A stretch of DNA of 27,605 nucleotides from DATEBA01 sp035288045. GTDB lineage: Bacteria > Actinomycetota > UBA4738 > HRBIN12. The stretch covers positions 1 to 27,605 of the forward strand of contig DATEBA010000069.1 in NCBI GenBank assembly GCA_035288045.1, given 5' to 3'. The notes under the pieces were generated by a model, which saw nothing but the letters and a program-made list of their open reading frames with translations, was not told the DNA's origin and did not search any database. Positions 7,339 to 14,237 of this stretch are shown one piece after another (within the stretch, counting starts at the first letter, position 1; each line of letters opens with the position of its first letter). A program made the position numbers and the translations under genes.

Positions 7339-8022
7339 TCAGGCGAGCGAAGGCCGCAGCGTCTCCAGGAGCTCTTTCGTCTTCACGAACATCGACGGAT
7401 AGGCCTCGTTCCAGCGGATGCGACCGGAGCCATCGATCAGGACGAAGCTGTGACCGGGTAGATCTGCGTGCATCCCGGTTCCGAGCACGCCGTACGCGGC
7501 CGACACCTCCTTGCTCTCATCGACCGCCCAAGGGATCCCGAGTCCGAGCTCCGCGACCTGACGCTGCACGTCCCCCATTCTGTTGACGGCGATGGGGATC
7601 ACCGAGAGCCCGGCGCGCTCGAGCGCATCGGCGTGCTGCTCGATCTCCACCATCTGATAGAAGCACGCGTCGCAGCCGACCCCCTCGTTGAAGTACAGGA
7701 GCACGTTCTCACCGCGGTAGTCGGCGAGCGAGACCGAGCCGCCGTCGGTCGTCGGCAGGTTGAACGCCGGCGCCCGGCCCGCTGGGACTCGCTCGGACCC
7801 CGACGGGCCGCCGGTCAGCGCGAAGAGCGCCACGACGCCGAAGCCGCCGAGCGCAGCGAGCACGCCCCAGGATGGGCCGCGCCACCTACGTGCCCGACGA
7901 CCTCTCGGCGCCCGGCGACGCGCCGGCCGCCGCTCGCTCCGGGTCGTGGCAACCGGTGTGTGCGTGGGCGGTCGACGCGCGGCCTTCGGGCGCCACCTGT
8001 TCGTCTTCGACTTCGTGGTCAT
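7339..8022 (-). CDS. Membrane-anchored redoxin (AhpC/TSA-TlpA-like)
   Basis: Thioredoxin-fold protein of 227 residues. After a very basic N-terminus there is one membrane helix (WGVLAALGGFGVVALFALT, about 52-70). The extracytoplasmic redoxin domain begins APAFNLPTTDGGSVSLADYRGENVLLYF, and the active-site pair is C117/C120 in GVGCDACFYQ. The domain is of the peroxiredoxin/TlpA class, reducing disulfides or peroxides outside the membrane. The ATG at 8022 has AAAGGGG upstream. It is the last gene of the redox operon, after CcdA, which could supply its electrons. Its first 137 bases overlap the CcdA 3' end in another frame. A start nearer the helix would shorten that overlap, but the N-terminal boundary is uncertain. 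Confidence 0.88.
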   Translation of the reverse strand: MTTKSKTNRWRPKAARRPPTHTPVATTRSERRPARRRAPRGRRARRWRGPSWGVLAALGGFGVVALFALTGGPSGSERVPAGRAPAFNLPTTDGGSVSLADYRGENVLLYFNEGVGCDACFYQMVEIEQHADALERAGLSVIPIAVNRMGDVQRQVAELGLGIPWAVDESKEVSAAYGVLGTGMHADLPGHSFVLIDGSGRIRWNEAYPSMFVKTKELLETLRPSLA

Positions 8023-8902
8023 CGCGGGTACCCCTTTCTCTTCGGGCGGATCCCCCTCGCATACCGAGCACGACGAAGAGGGTGGCCAGGGCGAGCAGAC
8101 CCAGGCCGAGGATCGGTTCAGGCACCGACTCGAGCGCCGCCGAGATGCCGCCGAATACGTCGGACAGCCAGCGGCCAATCGCGAGCTGGAACCCCGGAGC
8201 CGCGGTGGTGTTCCCGTTCACGGCGAGCATCAGCACCACGACGCCCATGACGGCGAACGCGAACGCGACGGCAACGTTCATCGTGTTCGTCGCGATCGTC
8301 CGCCCACCGAAACGCACACGGACAGGCTTCGCTCGGAGGAGCCGGCGCTCGCCGAGGCGCAGCCTGTCCCAGAGCAGCGCCATCACGAATAGCGGGAACA
8401 CCATCCCGAACACGTAGGCGAGCCCTAGCGCCACGCTCCCGACGAGGGTCCCCGAAAGCGCGGACAGGGTCATCACGCCGGCCAGCACAGGCGCGCAGCA
8501 CGATGAAGCGACGCCGGAGAACACCCCGAGCGCGAACATGCCCGCCGTGTCGCCACCCGCGATCGAGGGCATGCGCGCGAAGGCCGGCATGCTCCAGGAC
8601 CGGCCTAGGAACGACAGGACGGCGAGCCCGAGCAGCAGGAAGCCGCCCACGTAGTAGAGCGGCGTGTGGTAGCGGGCGATCGTGTTCGAGAGGATCCCGA
8701 CACCCAGCGTGACCGGCACCAGTACGACGGCGAGCCCGAGTGTGAAGAGCAGGGTGAGCGGCAGCAGCTGCCACCTGCGGTTCTTCACGGCCGACGCGAG
8801 ATACGCCGGGAACAGGAACACCACGCAGCAGGGGCTGAATAGCGCGATCGCGCCGGCGAAGAAGGCCGCGAGGATGGAGCCCGTCGTGAGCAGGCCACCC
8901 AT
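7886..8902 (-). CDS. ccdA: CcdA/DsbD-family cytochrome c biogenesis and thiol-electron transporter
   Basis: Polytopic membrane protein of 338 residues. CcdA carries reducing equivalents from cytoplasmic thioredoxin across the membrane. The two functional cysteine regions are visible as FSPCCVVFLFPAYLA in the first helix and SSCCAPVLAGVM in the middle. Six or more hydrophobic helices are followed by a hydrophilic tail of about 50 residues. The start ATG at 8902 overlaps the stop of the glutaredoxin-like gene (TGATG). The tail, from about 8022 down to 7886, is read in the same DNA as the basic N-terminus of the redoxin, and either extension could be non-conserved. Context is a four-gene thiol-redox operon. 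Confidence 0.93.
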   Translation of the reverse strand: MGGLLTTGSILAAFFAGAIALFSPCCVVFLFPAYLASAVKNRRWQLLPLTLLFTLGLAVVLVPVTLGVGILSNTIARYHTPLYYVGGFLLLGLAVLSFLGRSWSMPAFARMPSIAGGDTAGMFALGVFSGVASSCCAPVLAGVMTLSALSGTLVGSVALGLAYVFGMVFPLFVMALLWDRLRLGERRLLRAKPVRVRFGGRTIATNTMNVAVAFAFAVMGVVVLMLAVNGNTTAAPGFQLAIGRWLSDVFGGISAALESVPEPILGLGLLALATLFVVLGMRGGSARRERGTRDDHEVEDEQVAPEGRASTAHAHTGCHDPERAAAGASPGAERSSGT

Positions 8903-9153
8903 CAGGCCACCTTCTCGAGGAGCTTGCGGAGCTTCTTGCGCGGCAGACGCCCGACGCTGAACAGAGTCCCGTCGATGAGGACGGCCGGCGGCATCGCCGG
9001 CCGGTGCCGCTGAACGAGGAGCATCCCCTCGGGCGACGTCATCTCGACCTCGCGGACGGACAGCGGGAAGTCTGTCGCCAGCTCCCCGAGCGCCTCGATC
9101 GCGCCCTGGCAGAGGTGGCAGGCCGGCGATGTGAGGACGACGACGTCGATCAC
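8902..9153 (-). CDS. Glutaredoxin/thioredoxin-like small protein (CxxC)
   Basis: Protein of 83 residues with the glutaredoxin-like opening VIDVVVLTSPACHLCQGA (pair CHLC at residues 12-15), the cis-proline region MPPAVLIDGTLFSVGRL, and a lysine-rich C-terminal helix. It is a thiol-disulfide exchange protein. The lack of a signal peptide places it in the cytoplasm, where it may feed electrons to CcdA encoded next. The GTG start at 9153 overlaps the upstream stop as GTGA, with GGGAG 11 bases before. A much longer open frame upstream to 9471 is arginine-rich and belongs to the shadow of the next gene. Confidence 0.88.
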   Translation of the reverse strand: MIDVVVLTSPACHLCQGAIEALGELATDFPLSVREVEMTSPEGMLLVQRHRPAMPPAVLIDGTLFSVGRLPRKKLRKLLEKVA

Positions 9154-9416
9154 CCCAGGCTCGTCTCCCGATCCGAGGCGGTGCGTCGCACAGCCCCGTT
9201 CGCCGCCCGGAACGGCACCCACATGAGCAGCGGACAGAGCAGCAGCAGGCCAACCAGCAGGATCGACACGAGGGGCGCCCCCAAGAGGGTCGCGGCCACC
9301 AGGCCCGCAGCGGCCACGACCATCAGCGTGCAGACGGCGATCCGCGCGCCGGACTGCCCGCGGGACGACCTGCCGTGCGCATCGTGCTGGTGCTGATCCG
9401 CTTCGATGGCCTCCAC
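9150..9416 (-). CDS. DUF2933-like small membrane protein
   Basis: Protein of 88 residues with a His/Gln-rich hydrophilic N-terminus (EADQHQHDAHG) and two closely spaced membrane helices ending in LLVGLLLLCPLLMWVPF. The motif LLVG..LLCPLLM recurs in the protein at 19059-19283 and resembles the DUF2933 family of small membrane proteins often found in metal-resistance clusters (family name from memory, not searched). It starts with GTG at 9416 and is the first gene of the operon leading to the glutaredoxin-like protein, CcdA and redoxin. The TTCAC repeat element lies directly upstream. The function is unknown. Confidence 0.8.
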   Translation of the reverse strand: MEAIEADQHQHDAHGRSSRGQSGARIAVCTLMVVAAAGLVAATLLGAPLVSILLVGLLLLCPLLMWVPFRAANGAVRRTASDRETSLG

Positions 9417-9433
9417 CCGACCGACCGTATGGG

Positions 9434-9477
9434 CGACCTGTGAAGGTTCGGTGAACGGCCGGGGGAGACACCGTGAG
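9434..9477 (-). promoter_or_regulatory. 11-bp-spaced TTCAC direct repeats (site 1)
   Basis: Read on the minus strand, CTCAC begins at 9477, TTCAC at 9455 and TTCAC at 9444. The spacings are 22 and 11, giving the layout unit-blank-unit-unit. The element ends 17 bases before the GTG of the DUF2933-like gene. TACGGT, a possible -10 box of TANNNT type, follows the last unit. Five matching elements occur at 11381, 12164, 18975, 19576 and 20419. Such head-to-tail repeats are typical of OmpR/PhoB-family binding sites. Confidence 0.7.
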
Positions 9478-9554
9478 TAGCGAGACCCACGACTCCTACG
9501 ACTCCTTCACACGCACTGCATCGGATCGTCATCGCGCCGCCCGAGCGTGCGGGT

Positions 9555-10349
9555 GTGCTCGCATCCGTGTCGTGGCCGGTCTCCACCGTCATCCACCTTG
9601 GACCGGTGCCGATCCGTCCCCACGGTGTCCTCATAGCGGTGGGCTTCCTCGCCGGCGCGCTGCTGATGCGCCGCTCAACACGCCGCTACGGCATCCCCGA
9701 CGAGAGCCTGTGGCGCCTCCTCTCCTGGGCCCTCGTGGGTGGCCTGATCGGGATGCGGCTCGCCTGGATCGCCGGGCACTGGCGCGAGATGGACGGGATC
9801 GTCGACGCGCTGGCGATCTGGGAGGGGGGCATGAGCCTGCTCGGGGGCCTGCTCGTGGCCGTCCTCGTCGGCGCCGTGGTCGCGCGCCGCACGGGGCTTC
9901 CGCTCGTTCCCCTCCTCGACATGGCTGCGCCCGGCCTCGCCCTGGGCATCGCCATCGGCAGGTTGAGCGACCTCTTGATCGGCGACCACCTCGGCAAGCC
10001 GACCACGCTGCCGTGGGGGTTCCGCTATCCGGGCAGCGAGCACCCGCTGGCCGACGCCCCGCCCGTAGGGGCCGTCGTGCATCCCGTGGCCCTGTACGAC
10101 CTCGTCCTGACCACGATCTTGCTCGTCGTGCTCATCCGAGTCGCGCGCTCGCCGAGGGCCCGGGGATCGGCGATCGCTCTGTTCACCCTCTGGTACGCGG
10201 GGGGGCGCGTTCTCACCGACTTCCTGCGAACCGACCCGACCCGCCTGTTCGGGCTGACGGGCTCCCAGCTCACGTCGCTGGTCCTGGTCGCCGGGGTGCT
10301 TATCGCCCTGTGGCTCCGCGCGCGACGCGAGGTTCCCTCTCCGTCCTAG
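9555..10349 (+). CDS. lgt: Prolipoprotein diacylglyceryl transferase (Lgt family)
   Basis: Membrane enzyme of about 264 residues with seven predicted helices. Lgt transfers diacylglycerol from phosphatidylglycerol to the lipobox cysteine of prolipoproteins. Family stretches are IHLGPVPIRPHGVLIAVGFLAG, the substrate-binding region GIAIGRLSDLLIGDHLG (in place of the usual GRigNFiNgE), HPVALYDLVL, and GGRVLTDFLRTD near the end. The family Asn-containing motif is altered, so activity on the normal substrate is not certain. This may be an accessory copy tied to the surrounding redox/metal genes rather than the housekeeping Lgt. The start is a GTG with only a weak ribosome site, and a GTG four codons later is possible. 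It converges with the next gene with a 7-base gap. Confidence 0.88.
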   Translation: MLASVSWPVSTVIHLGPVPIRPHGVLIAVGFLAGALLMRRSTRRYGIPDESLWRLLSWALVGGLIGMRLAWIAGHWREMDGIVDALAIWEGGMSLLGGLLVAVLVGAVVARRTGLPLVPLLDMAAPGLALGIAIGRLSDLLIGDHLGKPTTLPWGFRYPGSEHPLADAPPVGAVVHPVALYDLVLTTILLVVLIRVARSPRARGSAIALFTLWYAGGRVLTDFLRTDPTRLFGLTGSQLTSLVLVAGVLIALWLRARREVPSPS

Positions 10350-10356
10350 GGGCGGC

Positions 10357-10812
10357 CTACCCGACCTTCCAGATCGCGACCACCGGATCGGGGAGCCCGT
10401 CTATCGTGAGGCGCGCCGTACCGGCCACAGGACCTCCGGGATCGAAGCTCAGCTCTCCCTCTCGGTGGTGGCCTCCCGGCGGCGAGCCGCTCCAAACCGG
10501 CTTCCCCCAATCGACACCGTCCACCTCGAGCCGCGTCGTTCGGGCAAGGTCGACGGGGAGATCGCCCTCGTGTGTATCCAGCGCCACCGCGAAGACCGCG
10601 CCGTCCTCGTCGAGCTCGATCGGCTCGATGTTCACCTGCACGCCGCCCGCATCCACCACGCGCGGAGGAAGTCGGCTTGCCCCCTCGAAGATCGACCCTT
10701 CGGACACCGTGGAGTCGGTGGGTCGCGGGGTGGAACCATCACGCGACCCGAGCCACAAGACCGCGGCCCCCACGAGGGCCGTCACAGGTACGAGGATCAT
10801 CGTGCGACGCAT
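10357..10812 (-). CDS. Conserved-looking secreted protein, unknown function
   Basis: Protein of 151 residues with an N-terminal signal or anchor (MRRTMILVPVTALVGAAVLWLG). The exported part appears to be beta-rich: VQVNIEPIELDEDGAVFAVALDTHEGDL, then RLEVDGVDWGKPVWSGSPPGGHHREGELSF, ending in an RLTIDGLPDPVVAIWKV strand. There is no lipobox and there are no cysteines. GGHHREG is a possible metal-contact motif. It follows the CC/HH membrane protein gene with a 16-base overlap, so both probably sit in one operon behind the TTCAC element at 11381. I do not recognise a named family. Confidence 0.8.
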   Translation of the reverse strand: MRRTMILVPVTALVGAAVLWLGSRDGSTPRPTDSTVSEGSIFEGASRLPPRVVDAGGVQVNIEPIELDEDGAVFAVALDTHEGDLPVDLARTTRLEVDGVDWGKPVWSGSPPGGHHREGELSFDPGGPVAGTARLTIDGLPDPVVAIWKVG

Positions 10813-11345
10813 TCGGATTGGACCTCCTCGCTAGATACGGGGACGAGCCGCCGCAGCCTTCGGGTCGCCAGAGTGATCCCGATGGCGTTGAAGCCCAGAC
10901 CCGTGAGCATGAATGCGAGCCGGTAGTCGTATAGGACCGTGGCGGCTGCGGTCGCCCCGACGAACGGCGCGAGGTCCGCCAGATGGTGCGCGCAGCACGC
11001 CACCATCCCGACGGTCGAAGCGCCGGCGCCCGCTCCTCCGACGGCCGCAGCTGCGCCCCGCGCCTTCCCGCGACCGCGAAGCTCGGCGAGCAGCCCAACC
11101 TGCACCCCGAAACCGATCACGATCGGAAGCAGGAGGTACCAGTCGGTGGCTACCTGATCGAGGTAGTGATCGACCGAGCCCGACGCGCCGATCACGACGA
11201 TCGTGTAGAGCACGGCCATCCCGCCGGCGGCCAGAACTCCTAGGCGGATGCTCTTCGTGGAATCCCATCTCGGAGGCTGCTGCGCAGGCTCATGGCACGC
11301 GGTCTCCCGCCCCCCGGATGTCGCGTGCCGCACTGACGTCTCCAC
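10797..11345 (-). CDS. Four-helix membrane protein with CC/HH motif
   Basis: Protein of 182 residues with about four membrane helices. Between the second and third is GMVACCAHHLADLAPF, with a vicinal cysteine pair and a vicinal histidine pair at the edge of a helix. Such a motif suggests metal (Cu, Hg) or thiol chemistry in the membrane. The arrangement recalls MerT-like transporters, but no MerT signature was recognised. The GTG start at 11345 follows GAGGAGG with an 11-base spacer. The TTCAC element at 11381-11424 stands just upstream, and the secreted protein gene overlaps downstream. The function is unknown. Confidence 0.82.
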   Translation of the reverse strand: METSVRHATSGGRETACHEPAQQPPRWDSTKSIRLGVLAAGGMAVLYTIVVIGASGSVDHYLDQVATDWYLLLPIVIGFGVQVGLLAELRGRGKARGAAAAVGGAGAGASTVGMVACCAHHLADLAPFVGATAAATVLYDYRLAFMLTGLGFNAIGITLATRRLRRLVPVSSEEVQSECVAR

Positions 11346-11380
11346 CAGATCCCGGACCTCCTCAGGAGCGATCCTTCGGC

Positions 11381-11424
11381 TGCGCCGTGAAGGCGCGATG
11401 AAGGGTCGAGGGGAACAGGGTGAA
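11381..11424 (-). promoter_or_regulatory. 11-bp-spaced TTCAC direct repeats (site 2)
   Basis: On the minus strand TTCAC begins at 11424, TTCAT at 11402 and TTCAC at 11391. The spacing is 22 then 11, the same unit-blank-unit-unit layout as sites 1, 4 and 5. It lies 36 bases upstream of the GTG of the CC/HH membrane protein gene and reads toward it. Confidence 0.72.
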
Positions 11425-11425
11425 G

Positions 11426-11656
11426 TCAGGGGTCACGTTCTGCGGGCGACGGTGTTCGTGGCGGGACGGATCGTTCTGGCCGTGGCGCGTTTCTCGCAGC
11501 GCCCCGCTGCCGAGCAGAAGGATAGAGGCCGAGGTCGACGCCCAGAAGGCGACCGAGGAGGAAGACGACGTCGACGGTCCCGCCCGGTCGCGAGCCTCCG
11601 GCAGGCGCTGGGTCCGACAGAGCGCCAAGCGCCGCCGCTAGGATCCGCTTCGTCAT
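11426..11656 (-). CDS. Possible small ORF after the cytochrome b fragment
   Basis: Open frame of 76 codons beginning MTKRILAAALGAL. The ATG is six bases after the preceding stop, and a GAGGGG lies nine bases before it. Only the first half looks protein-like (TVDVVFLLGRLLGVDLGLY); the second half is Arg/Pro-rich and resembles non-coding GC-rich DNA. It may be a decayed or frameshifted small gene once attached to the cytochrome b unit. No family is recognised. Apart from this frame and the TTCAC element, I see nothing in the stretch 11346-11662. Confidence 0.3.
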   Translation of the reverse strand: MTKRILAAALGALSDPAPAGGSRPGGTVDVVFLLGRLLGVDLGLYPSARQRGAARNAPRPERSVPPRTPSPAERDP

Positions 11657-11662
11657 GCAGAG

Positions 11663-12112
11663 TCACCCCTCGATGTGTTCGGTCACGGGCGTGAGCGCCG
11701 CGTAGCGGGTCAGCGCGGCGACCGCCGCGACGACGAGGGCGGCCGGGATCACGACGAGCAGGCGCCGCCTGGGATGACGCCCCGTTCCACGATCCATGAA
11801 CGGGACCACCAACAGCACCAGGGACATCACTAGGGTCGCCCACAGGATCCCGGAGACCCCCACCCAGTTCTCGATCGGGTACAGCCACAGGAGTGGCCAT
11901 GGCGGCTTCGTCACCTCGATCCCCTCGACCGGCGCGGGACCGTGGCCTGGCGGAGCGAGCACTGCAAGCGCGATGAGGACGGCGACCAAGATCAGCGTGA
12001 GGCCACCTAGCCTCGCGAGGTGCCTCGAGAAGGGCTCGGTCGCCTCGGGCTCGAGCGCCTCGCGGAACGGCGATGGCGCCATCCCGTGGCGCTGCACGAG
12101 CATCAGATGCAC
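11663..12112 (-). CDS. Cytochrome b C-terminal (subunit IV-like) fragment
   Basis: Protein of 149 residues corresponding to the C-terminal third of a bc-type quinol oxidase cytochrome b, i.e. the three-helix subunit IV region. It opens with VHLMLVQRHGMAPSP, which in full-length cytochromes b is the end of the fourth helix. It then has a helix, the loop KPPWPLLWLYPIENWVG, a helix ending VVPFMDRG, and a third helix. The Qo-site PEWY motif is not present in canonical form. An in-frame TGA lies about 13 codons before the GTG, and no haem-b-binding N-terminal domain or Rieske gene is nearby. It is either a stand-alone subunit IV whose partner is elsewhere or the remnant of a truncated gene. Its ribosome site is weak. 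Confidence 0.7.
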   Translation of the reverse strand: MHLMLVQRHGMAPSPFREALEPEATEPFSRHLARLGGLTLILVAVLIALAVLAPPGHGPAPVEGIEVTKPPWPLLWLYPIENWVGVSGILWATLVMSLVLLVVPFMDRGTGRHPRRRLLVVIPAALVVAAVAALTRYAALTPVTEHIEG

Positions 12113-12163
12113 GTGAAGGATCCCCGAAGGTCCCGCGCTTAGCGAGCGAGGTCATCGCAAGCC

Positions 12164-12196
12164 TTCATCGCCCTTTCACCGCGGGCTCACCTCGCG
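12164..12196 (+). promoter_or_regulatory. 11-bp-spaced TTCAC direct repeats (site 3)
   Basis: On the plus strand TTCAT begins at 12164, TTCAC at 12175 and CTCAC at 12186, three consecutive units 11 bp apart. The element ends 28 bases before the ATG of the M23 peptidase gene and reads toward it. It also lies 52 bases upstream of the divergent cytochrome b fragment, in the opposite orientation. Confidence 0.65.
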
Positions 12197-12224
12197 CCCA
12201 CACCGGCTTCCCAGGCTCCCGCCC

Positions 12225-13385
12225 ATGCCCGCCACGCGGCAGACGTCTCGCCGACACCTCCGACGGCCGTGGGCGGGCGTGCTGCTCGCCCTCGCCCTCC
12301 TCTCCGCGTTCGTTGACGGCGCCGCCGGCGTGACGAAGGAGGAGGTGGCGGATGCCGAGGCCCGCGTGACCAGGCTCGAGCGCGAGATCCGTGCGCGAGA
12401 AACACGCCTGGAGATCCTCCAGGAGGTCGCCGCCTCGCTGGCCGCGGAGCTCTCCCTCGCACAGGGCGAGCTAGAACGGATCGGTTGGGAACTTTCAGAG
12501 ACACGAGCGCGCCTGGCGACCGCGCAGTCCAAGTACGAGAGGCTCCGAGCCCGACTGGACGGGCGCGCACGGGAGGCCTACATGGACGGTCCCGCGAGCG
12601 GGCTCGAGTTCCTGCTCGGCTCGACGTCTCTGGCCGACCTCTCGGACCGCATCGAGTTCGTGAACTCCGTCGTCCAGGCCGACGCCGAGCTCGCCTCGCG
12701 CGTGGGCAACGTCGAGAACCGACTCGCGAAGGAGGCCCGCCTGCTGGACGTGCTACGGACGCGTAAGGCAGACTACGTCGGAAGGCTCCGACGGCAGGGA
12801 GACGAGCTCACCTCGCGCTTGTCGGAACAGCTGGCCATCCTGGAAGACATCGACGCGAACCGAGCCAGGGCGGAGCGACTGGCTCGGAAGCTCGGCCACG
12901 AGTACCGCGAGCAGCAGACCGCTCAAGTGGGAGGGGCGCCGGGCGACGATCCGTTCGAGGTCTGCCCGGTCGGCCAGCCTCGAGCCTTCGGGGACGACTT
13001 CGGCGCTCCTCGCTACTCGGGCGGCTACCATCCTCACGCCGGCAACGACATCTTCGCTCCGATGGGCACGCCGGTCTTCGCGCCCTTCGACGGCGTCGCC
13101 GAGCCGGCCACGAACGGGCTCGGGGGACTCTCCGCCATCGTCCGCGGCGGCCAGGGATGGGTGTACAACGCGCACCTGTCCCGGTTCGGCACGCTCGGAC
13201 GGGTGTCGGCCGGCGACGTCATCGGCTACGTGGGCGACTCGGGCAACGCGGTCGGCACGTCGCCGCACGACCACTTCGAGTGGCACCCGAACGTCATCCC
13301 GCCGAGCTGGCCCGCAAGCGGGTACGGTTACTCCGTCATCGCAGATGCCGTGAACCCGAGACCTCTGCTCCTGGAGGTCTGCTGA
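12225..13385 (+). CDS. Secreted coiled-coil M23 peptidase (EnvC/NlpD-like)
   Basis: Protein of 386 residues with a signal peptide (about 14-36), a long coiled coil (about 37-235, starting VTKEEVADAEARVTRLEREI) and a C-terminal LytM/M23 domain (about 265-385). Zinc ligands are likely the His and Asp of YHPHAGNDI and the His residues of SPHDHFEWHPN. This is the layout of peptidoglycan endopeptidases or activators that open the cell wall. It sits between the cytochrome b fragment and the copper ABC operon, converging on the ABC-YHS gene with a 50-base 3' overlap. The TTCAC element upstream suggests induction together with the copper and redox genes. That would fit wall remodelling for an envelope-spanning export system (inference). 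Confidence 0.92.
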   Translation: MPATRQTSRRHLRRPWAGVLLALALLSAFVDGAAGVTKEEVADAEARVTRLEREIRARETRLEILQEVAASLAAELSLAQGELERIGWELSETRARLATAQSKYERLRARLDGRAREAYMDGPASGLEFLLGSTSLADLSDRIEFVNSVVQADAELASRVGNVENRLAKEARLLDVLRTRKADYVGRLRRQGDELTSRLSEQLAILEDIDANRARAERLARKLGHEYREQQTAQVGGAPGDDPFEVCPVGQPRAFGDDFGAPRYSGGYHPHAGNDIFAPMGTPVFAPFDGVAEPATNGLGGLSAIVRGGQGWVYNAHLSRFGTLGRVSAGDVIGYVGDSGNAVGTSPHDHFEWHPNVIPPSWPASGYGYSVIADAVNPRPLLLEVC

Positions 13386-14235
13386 CCGACCCCCCGGGGC
13401 CGGATCCGGCCGAGGCCGCGAAGCGGTCGGGGGCTGCCGCGAACTCCTCCCGGCACGGCGCGGAACAGAAGAAGTAGGTCTGCCCGTCGTGGCGGTAGTG
13501 GGGCGCCCGCTCCCGCTCGACGGCCATCCCGCACACGGGGTCCGTCGCCATGTCGCTCATGGAGCGGAACTCGCCGTCCTCCAGCCAGAGCACCCGGTCG
13601 GCGATGTCCTTGAGACGCTCGTCGTGGCTCACGACGACGACCGCGCGCCCGTCCTCAGTCGCGGCACGACGAAGGAGCCGAGCAATCTCGTGGCCGATCT
13701 TCGAATCAAGGTTCGCCGTCGGCTCATCTGCAAGGATCACTGCCGGCTTGTTGGCGAGAGCGCGCGCGATCGCCACGCGCTGCTTCTCTCCACCGGACAG
13801 CTTGTCCGGTCGGAACGACAGACGCTCCCCCAGCCCGAAACCGCGAAGGAGCTCCTCGGCCCGTGCCCTCGCTGCCCTACCGGTCGATCCCGCGAGGTTG
13901 CGCGCGAACTCGACGTTCTCGAGCGCCGTGAGCGCCGAGAGCAGGTTGAAGTCCTGGAACACGAACCCGAACCGGCGCGCCCGCAGATCGGGGAGCTTGG
14001 ACTCGGGGAGCGCGGTCAGATCCACTCCGTCGACCGAGATGCGACCCGAGGTCGGACGCAACATGGCGCCGAGCATCGACAGCAGCGTGGTCTTCCCGCT
14101 CCCCGAGGGGCCCATGATCAGCACCACTTCGCCGTGCCGGACCTCGAGGTCGACCCCCCGTACTGCAGCGACCCGCACGTCGCCCTCGCCGAACACCTTC
14201 TCGAGCCCTTCGGCCTTGATGGCGAGATCCTTCAT
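13336..14235 (-). CDS. ABC transporter ATPase (MacB/LolD type) fused to a YHS domain
   Basis: Protein of 299 residues. The first 225 are a MacB/LolD-class ATPase with Walker A GPSGSGKT (42-49), signature LSGGE (146-150), Walker B VILADE (166-171) and the H-loop VVVSHD. Residues about 230-272 form a YHS domain: TDPVCGMAVERERAPHYRHDGQTYFFCSAPCREEF in sequence, with C235, C257 and C261 as metal ligands. The YHS/TRASH class is tied to copper and other soft metals. The gene starts two bases after the second permease gene, with GGAGG overlapping that stop. It is the last gene of the copA operon. The fusion suggests that transport is coupled to, or gated by, metal binding in the cytoplasm; this is inference. 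Confidence 0.93.
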   Translation of the reverse strand: MKDLAIKAEGLEKVFGEGDVRVAAVRGVDLEVRHGEVVLIMGPSGSGKTTLLSMLGAMLRPTSGRISVDGVDLTALPESKLPDLRARRFGFVFQDFNLLSALTALENVEFARNLAGSTGRAARARAEELLRGFGLGERLSFRPDKLSGGEKQRVAIARALANKPAVILADEPTANLDSKIGHEIARLLRRAATEDGRAVVVVSHDERLKDIADRVLWLEDGEFRSMSDMATDPVCGMAVERERAPHYRHDGQTYFFCSAPCREEFAAAPDRFAASAGSGPGGSVSRPPGAEVSGSRHLR

Positions 14236-14237
14236 GG

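Noticed and set aside
9500..9515. A seventh TTCAC element before lgt
   Set aside because: A single TTCAC occurs at about 9505, with no partner at 11 or 22 bp on either side.
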